Assembly: GCF_021347895.1 (NCBI RefSeq)
Contig: NC_067123.1
Location: forward strand, 3,736,149 to 3,800,148
Reading direction: 5' to 3'
DNA length: 64,000 bases
DNA from: Acanthochromis polyacanthus
Lineage: Eukaryota > Chordata > Actinopteri > Pomacentridae
A program made the position numbers and the translations under genes. Shown one piece after another: positions 25,841 through 37,553 of the stretch (its first letter is position 1; each line of letters opens with the position of its first letter). Under the pieces are notes generated by a model. That model was not told the DNA's origin and did not search any database. It saw only the letters and a program-made list of their open reading frames with translations.

Positions 25841-26500
25841 TTTTTTGTGACAGTTTAAGTTTTTGTTGCTGTTTTGTGGTAGCTTTGGCTCCTTTTGTGG
25901 TAATTTTGCTTGTTTTTGTGCTGAATTTGAGTTTTTGTCTCAATTTCAGTGACTGTGATAATTTTGGTCCTTTTTGTGGTAAATTTGACAGTTTTTGTCA
26001 TGATTTTGCGCGTTTTTCTTGGCGCATTTTAATCTTTCAGGATAGTTTTGGCTCCTTTTGCTGTGATTTTGTGTCTTTTTGTGGTAATTTGGGCAGTTTT
26101 TTGTGACGTCTTAGCATGTTTTTGTGCCGAATTTGAGTTTTTGTCACAATTTCATCAGTTTCATGGTAGTTTTGGTCCATTTTGTGATAATTTTGGTACT
26201 TTTTGTGGTGATTTTGCTTGTGTTTGTTGGCATATTTGAAGTTTTCGTTGTAGTTTTGGCTCTTTTTGTGGTCATTTTGGCCCATGTTTGCACTTTTTGT
26301 GCCAAATTTGAGTTTTTGTTGCAGTTTCATCGGTTTTGTGGTGATGCTGATACATTTCATGGTAGTTTTACTCGTTTTTGTGGAGATTCTGCATGTTTTT
26401 CCTGTCATATTTGAACGTTTCATTGTAGTTTTGGCTCTTTTTTTGTGGTCATTTTGGTCCCCTTTGTGGTGACTGCTCGTTTTTTTCCCCTTTGTTTGTG
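25841..26500 (+). repeat. T/G-rich degenerate array, TTTTGTGGTAATTTTGG subtype
   Basis: Units of about 35-45 bp with GTAGTTTTGGCTCTTTTTGT, GTGATTTTGC and GAATTTGAGTTTTTGTC. Confidence 0.75.
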
Positions 26501-26995
26501 TCTCTAATGTTCAGGTCACAGATCGGTGTCATCTCCAAGTCATTAAAGCTGCGAACACTAAAAACCCTGAACTGTTGTCACCGTTGTTTACAGAAGGTCA
26601 GGTACTCATAAAACGGCGCTCTTGTTTGCTGTTTGACGCTGAACGTGCATCGTCTGTTTGCAGTGTTTGCTTGTCGACTTCACTTCCTGTTTCCTGCCGT
26701 TGTGAGTGGATGAAGTGTTTGTATGAAAGGACCTCTGTGTCGTTTGGTTTGATGACAGATGTTTCTCTGATAAAACTGAATTAGATTTGTGTCTGTGGAT
26801 TGTTTGAGTTGGCAGCAGATGTCGGTTCTCGTCTGTTTGCTGTCATTAAACCTTTGTTCCGTCTGATAGTCGTCCTCAACTCGGATTGCGGTTCTCAGAA
26901 ACGCGACGTGTTTTTCTGCACAGCCGGTTTTCTTCAGCATTCCCTCTGCACTGATTCACTGTTTTATTTAGTAAACCAGGATGTTCTTTTTAACC
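26501..26995. other. Intron 1, nothing recognised
   Basis: Balanced sequence between two blocks of the same array subtype. Open frames have no supported splice context. Confidence 0.4.
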
Positions 26996-28480
26996 CTCTC
27001 AGCTCCAAGTTTTTTGGCATGTTTGAAAATTTCAGGGTAGTTTTGGCTCTTTTTGGAGAGACTTTGTGCTTTTTTTTTTGTTGTAATTTTGACAGTTTTT
27101 GTGCCGAATTTTAGTTTTTGTTGCAATTTCACCTGTTTTGTAATAATTTTTGTGCTTTCTGTGGTGATTTTGCACGTTTCTGTTTGAACCTTTTAGGATG
27201 GTTTTTGTCTATTTTTGTGATAATTTTGGTCGATTTATGGTGGCTTTGCAAGTTTGTTTTTTTTTGCTGAATTTGAGTTTTGTCACAATTTCACCTTTTT
27301 TGTGGTAGTTGTTTTGTGTGTGGTGATTTTTGCATGTTTTTGTCACAGGTTAGTTTTGGCTCTTTTGGGGGAGATTTTGGGGATTTTTGTGATGACTTTG
27401 CAATTTTCTTGTGCTGAAGTAGAGTTTTTGTCACAATTTCTCCTGTTTTGTGGTGATTTTGGTCCTTTATGTTTTGATTTTGTGTGTTTTGTTGACATAT
27501 TTGAAGCTTTCACGATAGTTTTAGCTCTTTTTGGGGTAGTTTTATCTTTTTGCAGTAATTTGCTCCAATTTATGATAATTCTGCATTTTTTTTTTTGTAC
27601 TGAATTCGAGCTTTTGTCACAATTTCACCCGTTTTGTGGTAGTTTTGGTACTTGTGGTGGTTTTCCATGGTTTTACTGGCACATTTGAACATTTCAGGGT
27701 AATTTTGCCTCTTTTGTGGTAATTTTGGTTACTTGTTTAGTGATTTTAGAAGTTTTTTGTGCTGAATTTGAGTTTTTGTTGTAATCACACCTGTTTTGTG
27801 GTATTTTTGGTAGTTTTTGTGGAAATTTTCCATGTGATTTTTGTCTTTCTCATAATTTTCCCCATTTTTTTCCCTTGATTTTGCAAGTTTTTTCTCATGT
27901 TGAATTTGAGTTTTTGTTGCAGTTTTTGTTTTGTGGTAGCTTTGGTTTTTTTTTTTTTTTATATATTTTGTGGTGATTTTGCATGCTTTTAATTACATAT
28001 TTGAACCTTTCAGGACAGTTTTGGCTCTTTTTGTGGTAATTTTGGCCTGTTTTGTGGTGATTCTGGTCCTTTTTGTGGTGATTTGCATGTTTTTGCTGTT
28101 TATATTTAAGCATTTCAGGACAGTTTTGGCTCTTTTTGTGGTAATTTTGGCCTGTTTTGTGGTGATTCTGGTCCTTTTTGTGGTGATTTGCATGTTTTTG
28201 CTGTTTATATTTAAACATTTCAGGGCAGTTTTGGCTATTTTTGGGTAGATTTTTTTTTTGTGTCCTTTTGTGGTAATTTTTTTCGATTAATTAATTTTTG
28301 GATTTTGCAAGTTTTATGTGCTGAATTTGAGTTTTTTTTTTCCACAATTTCACCTGTTTTGAGGTGATTTTGAATGTTTTTGTTGGCATATTTGAAACTT
28401 TCAAGATGATTTTGGTCGTTTTGTGGTAATTTTTTTGTGCTGCATTTGAGTTTTTGTCGCAGTTTCACATGTTTGGGGAC
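26996..28480 (+). repeat. T/G-rich array with 105-bp tandem units at its end
   Basis: Continues the subtype seen at 25841-26500. Near the end, CAGGACAGTTTTGGCT recurs at 28011 and 28116 and, slightly changed, at 28221. This gives two full 105-bp units and a partial third, almost identical. Confidence 0.8.
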
Positions 28481-28550
28481 ACAAAAGAAGTAAAAATGAC
28501 ACAATTACCACGCATTGGATGGGTTTGTTTACATGTTTTCCCTTTTTCAG

Positions 28551-28656
28551 TGCCGGTGAAGCCGGTAAACCAGCAGAAGATGGAGAGCCGTGCACTGACG
28601 GCATCACTCCGGACACCAAACGATCTTCTCTGTACGCCACCACCTCCAGAGCAAAG
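28551..28656 (+). CDS. Exon 2 of the CRYBG-family-like gene
   Basis: Acceptor CCTTTTTCAG|T at 28550/28551, donor GCAAAG|GTCCGT with GT at 28657. The 106 bases give one base that completes the serine codon begun in exon 1, plus 35 codons, so the next exon starts in phase 0. The peptide is hydrophilic (AGEAGKPAEDGEPCTDG, then TPDTKRSSLYATTSRAK) with no recognisable domain. The acceptor has a good polypyrimidine tract, and the donor is weaker than average. Support comes from phase agreement on both sides, not from homology. Confidence 0.6.
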
Positions 28657-28759
28657 GTCCGTTTATGCACTTTCAATCATCTTTTCAACAGTGGTTCCAG
28701 GAAAATGCTGTTTTTAAACCCTCGTTTTCAGCTGTTTCAGTCGATCTGACGGCTGGTAT

Positions 28760-29320
28760 GAGGAGAGAAAGAACTCAGAAATATCCTTTCTGATGGAGGC
28801 TCCACATGATCTAGATTTTTGACTGTTGACATTTTTGATTCGTTTCTTCTCTGCTCTGTGGAAACGCCACCTGCGGTAAAATCAAAAACTCCCTGAATTT
28901 TTTTTAAATGACTGTCAGTCCCAGCTGAGTCACCGATGGCTTCGTACTTGTGCTTTAGAGAGTAGAATTTTTTATTTTTTACAGAATCTGTTTTTGGTAA
29001 ACAGTTGATTTTTGGGAAAATTTTATGCGAGACGTGGAATAAAGTCAGTTTCATGACAGATATAAAGATACTTAACTGATTTACGTTTTGACTCGTTTCT
29101 TCTCTGCTCTGTGGAAACACGGCCTGCAGTTCAACCAAAAACTCCCTGAATTTTTATGACATAACTGTTGGTCACAGAGGAGTCGCTGATAGCTTCACAG
29201 TTGCATATAATTGTGCAAAATTTTTAGTTTTTTACAGAATCCAGTTAAAGCAAACCGTTTATTGTGGGTAAATTTTTAAGTGAGACGTGTCGAATCAAGA
29301 AATGTTATGGTGAAATTTGG
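28760..29320 (+). repeat. Direct duplication of about 258 bp in intron 2
   Basis: CGTTTCTTCTCTGCTCTGTG, followed by GAAAC and CAAAAACTCCCTGAATTTTT, occurs near 28842-28900 and again near 29094-29152. The similarity continues to GAGACGTG at the end of each copy. The copies are clearly diverged. Confidence 0.7.
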
Positions 29321-29339
29321 TTTTCTGATGAAACTGCTT

Positions 29340-30200
29340 AGTCTTAGCATCACTTGGTGTCTTTTTGTCATTTTCGTGCAGGTTTAGCATCATATCTGTC
29401 AGTTTTCTCTCTTGTTCTGTCATTTTCTTGTTACTTTACCATCTTTCTGTGTCATTTTGTGTCTCTTTGTATGATTTCTGCGTCTTTTTTGTCATTGTGC
29501 TTCTTTAATGTTTTTTTGTGTTATTTTAGCATCATTTCTGCCTGTTTTGTTTCTCTTTTGTGTCATCTTTGCTTTTTCAGTGTCTTCTTTTTTGGTACTT
29601 TTACCATTTTTGTGCAATTTCTGTCTTTTAGCGTAATATCTGTCAGTTTTGTGTCACTGTGGTTTTATTGTTTTTTGTCATTCTTAGCATCATGTCTTTA
29701 TGTATTTGCATCATTTTGGTTAATTTTTGCTGCTTGTTGTCATTTTAGCATCATTTCTGTGTCCTGTATCAGTCATGTTACCATCTTTTGTGCCTCTTTT
29801 GTGTCGTTTTGCATTATTTTATCACATTTTTGTAATTTTGTTTTTTTCCTTGTCTTTGTCGTTTAGGATCATTTCTGACGTTTTTGTCAATTTTCTTGTA
29901 ATTTTAGCATCTCTCCATGTCTCTGGGTGATTTCTGCATCTTTTTTTTTGTCATTTTGCTTCTTTTTGTGATATTTTAGCACATTTTTGTGTCATTTTGT
30001 GTTTTTCTCATTTTGTCATTTTTCCATATTGTCACTTTTTGTCTCTTTTTGGGTCATTTTCGTTTCTTTTTGTGTCATTTTTGTTTCTTTTGTCCTTTGT
30101 TTTGGTCATTTACCTTTTTTTTGTGCAATTTCTGAGTCTTTTTGGGGAATCTTTGCTTCTTTTTGTGTCATTTTCATCATCATTTTTACCTTCAAATTTA
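29340..30200 (+). repeat. T/G-rich array, TTTTAGCATC subtype
   Basis: Irregular units with TTTTGTGTCATTTTAGCATC and ATTTCTGTGTC. Same strand orientation as the arrays of intron 1. Confidence 0.8.
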
Positions 30201-30800
30201 ATTTTCCACATTTTCTCAGAGCAAATTATCCCTGAACATCTGGAGAGACTCTTGTCAGGCAAACATCTGGAGAGACTCTTGTCAGGTGTACAGCTGTGAG
30301 TTCAGGTGGGAATCAGTTCGGCCAAATGAAACGTGGGATCTTCTCGTTGTCAGGAGGAATTAATCGATGTCTGTCAGGAGTGCGATTTATCAGCTTCAAA
30401 CCTTCAGCACAGCTTATATAAGAAGGCTGATGGTTTATTTACTGCTTGTTCTTGTGCAGAATCTACTCCAGTGCAACTAAAAGTGAAGCTGAATCCAAGT
30501 TTACGTCTCTAAAAGTGAACCCTCCAAAGCTTGAACCTGTTGTTGTTTTTCTGTTTGCTCTGCTGCAGGCTGCACAACGTTTCTCCAAACGTGTCTGAAC
30601 AGGATCATAGTTTGAGGCTCATTTTCTGAGTTCCTCTCTAACGGTAGCTTCATTCCAGCTGCTGCAGGTTTCATGTCGACCCTCTGCACCTCCAGGAAAC
30701 ACCCAGTCTGCTTTAATATTCAGTGGAAAACCCAAATATAGAAAAACATGAGCAAGAATTAGGCCTAAGTAATAACAGATGAAATAAAGCTGCAGACTTT
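30201..30800. other. Intron 2, nothing major
   Basis: Contains a short exact tandem duplication of AACATCTGGAGAGACTCTTG followed by TCAGG, at 30236-30290. Otherwise nothing recognised. Confidence 0.4.
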
Positions 30801-31790
30801 GAGTTCTCACATCATTTTAGCACATTTCTGTCATTTGTCTCGTTGTGCAATTTCTGTCTTTTTGCTTCTTTTTGTCATTTCCATGTCATTTTTGTGTCTC
30901 TTTGCAATTTCTGTTCTGTTGTTTCATTTTAACATCTTCTGTCTCTTTTGTCATTTTTGCTTTTTTCCCTGCCATTTTTGTGTCTCTTGCGGTTTCTGTG
31001 TCTGTCTTTAGTCATTATTAGCATCTTTTGGTGTCTTTTTGGGTCCTCCTGTATCATTTTTGCCTCTTCTTGTGTCATTTTCACATATTTCCATGGCATT
31101 TTTGCAATTTCTGTCCTGTTTCATTTTAACATCTTCTGTGCCTCTTTTTGTGTCACGTTTGTGTCTTTTTTTGTGTTCTTTAGCATCTTTCTGGGTCATT
31201 TTCATGTCTCTGTGTGATTTCTTTCTTTTTGTGGTATTTTTGTGTCCTTTTTTTGTCATTTTTCTTGCTTCCATGTCATTTCTGTGTAATTTCTGTCTTT
31301 TTTTTAGCCATTTTAGCATCTTTTGTGTCCTGTGTCTTTTTTGCTTCTTTTGTGTTATTTTCACGTTTCTGTGCCATTTTTGTCTCTTTTGCGATTTCTG
31401 TCTTTGTTTCATTTTAGCATCTTCTGTATTTCTGTTTGTCACTTTGTGTCTTTGTCATTTTTGTGTCTTTTGTGTTCTTTTAGCATCTGCCTGGGTCATT
31501 TTCATGTTCCTCTGTGTGATTTCTGTCCTGTTGTCATTTTAACATCTTCTGTGTCCTTTTTTTTTGTCATTTTTGCTTCTTTTTGTCTTCTTTAGCATCT
31601 TTTTGGGTCATTTTCTGTGTCCCTCTGTGTGATTTCTGTCTTTTTGTGTCATTTTAACATATTTTCTGTCACGTTTGTGTCTTCTTGTCATTTTTTGCAT
31701 CTTTCATGCCTTTTTTTTTTTTTTGGTCTCTGTGATTTGTGTCTTTTTGCGTCATTTTAGCATCTTGTTGTGCTGTTGTTTTTTTTTTTT
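30801..31790 (+). repeat. T/G-rich array, TTTTAGCATC subtype
   Basis: Same unit vocabulary as 29340-30200. Contains several long T runs near 31708-31795. Confidence 0.8.
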
Positions 31791-32090
31791 TTTTGGCAGT
31801 CCCTTTAATGTCTGACTGTTCAAACTGAAGTCTTCTGTTTACCTTTAATACGTTTATGGAAACATCCAGAGTGTGGTTCTGCAGAGTTTTACTGAACCAG
31901 GTTAGAGGCTGCAGGTGAAGCATGTCTCCTGTAGGGGGCAGCACATCAGATATTAACCGTGTTGATATTTTATTATGTCTGCATCGCTGTGCTTTGATTT
32001 AATGAGCTTTACTCCGACCTCGTTTTTCCAGACGAGTCTGAAGTTGATTTATTACAGACTGAAGCAGAAAAAAGTGAATGTTTGCAGACT

Positions 32091-32370
32091 TTGTTTGCTC
32101 CTCAAGAGTTTGTGTCTTTATCTGTAATTTTAGCATCTTGTGTCACTTTGTTTTTTGTTTTTGTTTTTTTGCACAAATTTTTCTTGTTTTGGCTTATTTT
32201 TGTGTCATTTTCTTGTCATTTTAGCATCATTTGTCTTTTTTGTGTCATTTTTTTCATCTTTTGTCATTCATGTCATTTATCATTTCTGTGCCATTTTTGT
32301 GTTGCTCTGTGTGATTTCGGTGTCTTATTTTGTCATTTTAGTGTCTCTTGCGTTTCTTTTTGCATCATTG
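32091..32370 (+). repeat. T/G-rich array, short block
   Basis: TTTTGTGTCATTTT-type units. The interval 31791-32090 before it is unique-looking. Confidence 0.7.
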
Positions 32371-32980
32371 TTAAAATCTGGTGAAATAAACCTGCAGAGT
32401 TTGTATTTGCCTCCACAAGAGGGCGCCAGAGCTTCAGGAAGCAGCGACACTGAGGTTGACAAAAAAAAAGAAAAGCTTTTTAATGCAACAAAATGTGTTC
32501 AATTCAACAGGTGAGTGTGAAAGGTGTAGGTGTCGTACTGCAGGAATAAAAATGCAACAGAAAAAACAGAAAATGACAGCCTTCAGTAGCAGCAGTTTGT
32601 GGATGCAGGGAGGTTTGAAGCTTCACAAGTAAACTAGAACACAAAAACCTTAGAAATATTCAGATTAATCTACTAAAATGACCATGAAACCCCAAAATTC
32701 CTCACCTGGTTTTAAAAAGCATGTTATCTTTAAAACAAATCACCCGGTTTAAATCATTTATCAGAGCCAGAAACCGTAGAAACACTCAGATTTTCAACTT
32801 TCTGTAACAAACTATTCTGTTGGAAAACAAGTTTGAAGTTGTGATATTCTGTCTGAACTTCTTTTTTTTAAAAATTGCCCAAAACATAGTCTGCAGTAAT
32901 GAGACTGTAACTAAATAAACATTCTGCATTTGTCAACAGAACTGTGAAGCAATGATTCAATCAGCAACAGTCCTTTGACA
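32371..32980. other. Intron 2, nothing recognised
   Basis: Unique-looking AT-rich sequence. Confidence 0.4.
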
Positions 32981-34080
32981 ATATTTTTTGTCTCATTTTA
33001 GCTTCTATTTGTGTCTTTCTTGCTTCTATTTGCGTCATTTTCATGTCCTTTCAGTGTCTTTCCAGGTTATTTTTGTGTCTTTTTAGCTTCTTTGATGTCA
33101 TTTTGCTTCTTTATTTGCCTTTTTGTGTCATTTTGTGTAACTTTAGCATCATTCCGTGTCATTTTTGTGTGTCTTTGTGCGATTTCTGTATTTTTTTTTG
33201 TCATATTAGCTTCTTTTTTTTTAGTATTTTTGTGTTAATTTAGTACATTTTCATGTCGTTTTAGCAATGTTTTGGGTCATTTTTGTGTCTCCTTGTGCAA
33301 TTTCTGTGTCTTTGTCATTTTAGCATCTCGTTTGTTTCTTTTTGTGTAATTTTATCATATTTTTGTAATTTTTTGGTGATGTTTTTGCCTCTTTTGGGTC
33401 ATTCTAGCATAATTTCTATCTCATTTGTGTCTTTGTGTAATTTTATATTTCCTTGTCAGTTTTTTTGCTGCTTTTGTGTCATTTTACTGTCTTTGTCACA
33501 TTTGTGTTGTTTCAGCATTTTTGTGTCATTTTACTGTCTTGTGTGTGACATTTGTCTCCTTGTGTTTCAGCACATTTTGTGTCATTTTACTGTCTTGTGT
33601 GTGACATTTGTCTCCTTGTGTTTCAGCACATTTTGTGTCATTTTACTGTCTTGTGTGTGACATTTGTCTCCTTGTGTTTCAGCACATTTTTGTGTCATTT
33701 TGGCACTTTCTGTCATTTTTTGTCTCTTTGTGCCATTTTAGCATAATACCTGTCACCTTTGTTTCGTTTTGTCATTTTAGCATCTTTTTTGTCTTTTGCA
33801 TTACTTTAGCACATTGTCATGTCATTTTAGCATCTTTCCCAGTCATTTTGTGTCTTTTTGTGTCATTTTACTATCTTCTAGGTCAATTTTGTGTCTTTGT
33901 GCCATTTCTCCGCCTTTGTGTCATTTTAGCATAATGCCTGTCACTTTGTGTCATTTCCATGTCATTTTAGCATCTTTCTGGCTCATTTTTGTGTCTTTTG
34001 TAACATTTTAGCATCTTTTGTGTTTTTTCTGTTGTTTTCATTTCATTTTAACATCTTTCTCTGTCATTTCTGTGTCTCAC
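32981..34080 (+). repeat. T/G-rich array with a 56-bp exact triplication
   Basis: TTTTAGCATC-subtype units. At about 33541-33710 a 56-bp unit (CATTTTACTGTCTTGTGTGT, then GACATTTGTCTCCTTGTG and TTTCAGCACATTTT) is repeated three times almost without change. Confidence 0.85.
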
Positions 34081-34865
34081 ACCAAGTTAAAAACAAAGAT
34101 TTTTCGCGGTAACACCTTTAAAATTCACATAAGTCCCCAAAAAGCTGTTGTTGGCTGTATGTCTTTGTATGTCGTCGGTTTCGTACGGTCTTCCTCCACA
34201 CCTTTGCTGCAGGACTTGGCTGCTCACACGCCTGCTCTAAGGTGCTTTAAGGTCTTTAAATGCGTCTGAATCGGTGGAGTTTCTTCACCTGAGTGTTCTC
34301 ATCTCGGCTAAGCCTCCTCTTCTGTTGTTGTTTTTGTGTGTCATACTTCTGGCCGACACACCCGTTTAGAGAATCTGTCAGACCGGCCGGCGTTCCATTC
34401 GTCATCCACAGCGCAAACATCACAACAAACACACTTTATCATGTTTTTACAGTAGATGTGTGGGTAAATAAATGTTTTAAAGCATCACTTTTAGGTAAAC
34501 CAACGTCTTTTCTGCTGTCTTTGCCTCCTCCAGGTGTTATTTGTTGGAATGCTTTGATGATTTAAAGCTACCGGAGTAATTAAAGAGCAGGTTCTTGGTA
34601 TAAACTCCTTCAGACCGCGGTATTTACATGAGCGGCCGCTGGTTTAGTCGATCGTGTTGGACGAGTCCTTCATTTTATTCCAGGGTGGAGCGGCTTCAGC
34701 TCCGTGGAATGAAGCTAGCGTGCCAGCTCCTTTTCTTCTCTTGTTTATAAGCGTGACGTCCGGATTATCGTCTCATTCTTACCCCTGACAGCTTTGTCCA
34801 CGGGCTTTTCAGTCAACAGTAGGGAGATTAAGCACAAGTCTCAGTTTATGTTAATAAAAGGTCAG
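34081..34865. other. Intron 2, nothing recognised
   Basis: Balanced composition. No exon-like segment in phase with the gene could be supported. Confidence 0.4.
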
Positions 34866-34924
34866 GACACTGATGCATTTTTGCAGCGTTGTAAAACCCA
34901 CCGCTGCAAAAATGCATCGGTGTC
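34866..34924. repeat. Perfect 23-bp stem hairpin
   Basis: Arms 34866-34888 (GACACTGATGCATTTTTGCA plus GCG) and 34902-34924 pair over 23 bp around a 13-base loop. The only non-Watson-Crick pair is a T/G, which is a G-U wobble in RNA. A run of T follows directly. It could be a small palindromic duplication or a hairpin RNA; nothing in the sequence decides. Confidence 0.7.
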
Positions 34925-35300
34925 ATTTTTTTTTTTACTTTTCAAAATACATAATATATATATAGTACATTGTTTAAATATTATTATATATATTATATTC
35001 AGAAATGTATGTAAGAGAACTATATGTAAGAAATATATAATTAAATAATAAAAAATAATTATATTTAAAATACATATTTAATCATTACAATTAAATATAT
35101 ACATTTAAGAATTAAAATAAAAAAAAAATATATATATTAAAATTAATAAAAATATGTATGTAAAAAAATAAGAAAATATTTTTTAAATTGTGATATTTAA
35201 TAATTATCAAAAATGGAACTGCATATTAAATATAAAAATAAGAAAACTATAAATATTTTATCTCTCTCTATATATATTTACTCATTTGTTTTTATTGTTG
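34925..35300. repeat. AT-rich low-complexity tract
   Basis: Runs of ATATATAT and AAATATTA with minimal GC. Confidence 0.7.
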
Positions 35301-35314
35301 GGTTTTACAAAGTT

Positions 35315-35615
35315 TAAACTGACAGATTACAGACTTTAAAAGTGACAAAATCCATAAAAAATCTCAGTTAATCAGATTTTGAGTCAAATCCATTTATCTG
35401 TTGCCTCAAATCGGTGTCGGCGTTTGTTGTCTGATATAAAAACTTAATTTTGCAGAAAAATAATACAGAAAAACACGTACGAGGTGATTTATGAACAGTT
35501 TTATCCTTAGTTTGTGCAGCAGAGCAGCTTAAAGTCCATTTTTTTAGTGTTTTTAGCTCAGAGCCGATGGCGGTGTGGAGTCCAGGTTTGTCTTCATTGT
35601 AAAGCTGCTATAGTA
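35315..35615 (+). repeat. Inverted repeat around exon 3, left arm
   Basis: Pairs with 37102-37425 in opposite orientation. Shared stretches include TTGCCTCAAATCGGTGTC, AAAAACTTAATTTTGCAG, GCAGCTTAAAGTCCATTTTT and GTGTGGAGTCCAGGTTTGTC. The arm ends about 245 bp before exon 3. Confidence 0.9.
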
Positions 35616-35859
35616 TTTATGCTGTTTATTAAATAAACTGCTGCAAACTGATTCCAGAATTGTGTTTTCAGTGTAAAGCTAACAGATTGTAAATAATATC
35701 AGTAGATGATGTCAATAGCAGAATCTTTAACCCCTAAAATCGGTTTCAGCTCCAAAAATCCAGCATCAATGAGGCTTTAATTAGAATAAACAGATTTGTA
35801 GATGCTGTCGTAGGTTTTTATTTGTATTATGCGTTTTGAAATTCCTTTTCTTCTTTCAG

Positions 35860-35990
35860 GATAAAAAGTTCAGCTACTCAGAGTTGGATCTCCGGAAGCC
35901 CAAAAAGTTCGCCACGTTTTCCTTTGGCTTCAGAAAGAAGAGGAGAGGAGTTTTGGCCTCCGTGGAGCCGGAATCGAAGAGAAAGACGAG
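35860..35990 (+). CDS. Exon 3 of the CRYBG-family-like gene
   Basis: Acceptor CTTCTTTCAG|GATAAA at 35859/35860 and donor GACGAG|GTAGGA with GT at 35991. The 131 bases give 43 codons and two bases. The peptide starts DKKFSYSELDLRKPKKF, continues ATFSFGFRKKRRG and ends EPESKRKT. It is basic and compact, and unlike the surrounding disordered parts it mixes aromatic and charged residues, which suggests a conserved short motif. The phase agrees with exon 2. It is bracketed by a roughly 300-bp inverted repeat lying in introns 2 and 3. Confidence 0.7.
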
Positions 35991-36350
35991 GTAGGAACCA
36001 GTTTTTATTCCACTGGAGAGCTCAGTTTAGTTTTCTGAAGATATTTCCAGAAATCTCTAAATAATGAGCGCATCTGGATCAAATCATTTTCTGTATTTAG
36101 TAAGTTTTGATTCAAAAAAAGAAGGCAGCTGGTTTTTATTTTCATTCATTTGATTATTTCCACATATCTCAGTATGAAACAACAAAAAAGAAAATGAATC
36201 GCACTAAATGAACAAACGAACAAAAACCAGAAGCTAAAATGGAGAAAAATGAAGCAAATGAATGAGGACAGAGATAAATGCATTTCCTTTATTATCTAAC
36301 ATATTTTCTGATTATTTATAATTATTGTCCCTGTGTTTTATATTTTCATG

Positions 36351-36832
36351 CAATTTTATCCTTTAAAATTCAATAATACGGTTGCAGCAAAGAATAAAAT
36401 CATCTGTTCCTAAATGTTGAGGTTTATCTATTAAATATATAAATTATGATTGTGCAGCTTTAAAGGATTTTTTTAAATTAGTGAATAAATAATTTAAATT
36501 AATTATTGAAAATATTTTATTTATTTATAAAGTATTATTGATTTATATAAATCATTAAATTAAATAATTTAAATGATTGAATTTTTTTTTCCATTTGAAT
36601 TTGAACATTTTTCTTTTCATCAGTGGAAATATTTTTTTTACCCAGATGTTTAGTAAAAGTCTTTTAAAGTTCCAGAAATATCATCAAAACTGTCATATTT
36701 AATATTAACTGACAATTTTATCCTTTAGAATCTGATGATACGGTTGCAGCAGAGAATAAAATCATCAGTTTTCCTAAATATTGAGGTTTATCAATTAAAT
36801 ATATTTAATAGTTATGATCATGCAGCTTTGAA
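36351..36832 (+). repeat. Direct duplication in intron 3
   Basis: 36351-36465 and 36713-36832 share CAATTTTATCCTTTA, ATACGGTTGCAGCA, AGAATAAAATCATC and TTGAGGTTTATC, offset by 362 bp. The sequence between and around is AT-rich. Confidence 0.8.
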
Positions 36833-37101
36833 TAAATCATTAATGTAAATTTAATTTAGTTGAATTTAATTAAAAATATTAAATTAATTAAAATTATTAA
36901 CTTAAGTAATTAAATCAAATAATTTTAATTTAGTAATTTTAATTATTGAATTAAAATATTATTCTTTTCTTTGAATTTAAAAAATGGTTCAGTGGAAAGA
37001 ATATATTTTGATCCAGATCGAAAAAGTCTTTATAAAAGTAGAAATATCATCAAAACGCTCTTTTACACTGAAAAGACAGAATTTTGGAATCGCTGTAAAA
37101 T

Positions 37102-37425
37102 TCATAGCAGCTTTACTATGAAGACAAACCTGGACTCCACACCGCTGTCGGCTCTGCTACATGCGCTGCACTGAGCTAAAACACTAAAAAAATGGACTTT
37201 AAGCTGCTCTGCCTCACAAACTACGTGATAAATAGCTTTTAAATCACCTTGTATGGTTTTTTTTTTCTGTATTTTCTGCAAAATTAAGTTTTTATCTCAA
37301 ACAGCATGAAGGCAGACACCGATTTGAGGCAACCAGTGTATTGATCGGCCTAAAACTGTGATTACTAACTGGGATTTTTGTACTTTTATGGCTTTTGAAG
37401 TCTCTAATCTGTCAGCTTTAGAACA
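37102..37425 (-). repeat. Inverted repeat around exon 3, right arm
   Basis: Reverse complement of 35315-35615, with scattered substitutions and short indels. It ends about 130 bp before the exon 4 acceptor. Confidence 0.9.
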
Positions 37426-37553
37426 CTAAATCAAATGTAATTATAATTTTCTCTGTTTCTACACATTTCTGAAGGATTTTTGCTTCTACTAACGGTCTCA
37501 GCTGTTATATTTGTGCTATTTTATGAATTAAATCGTTAATAATCTTTCTCTAG

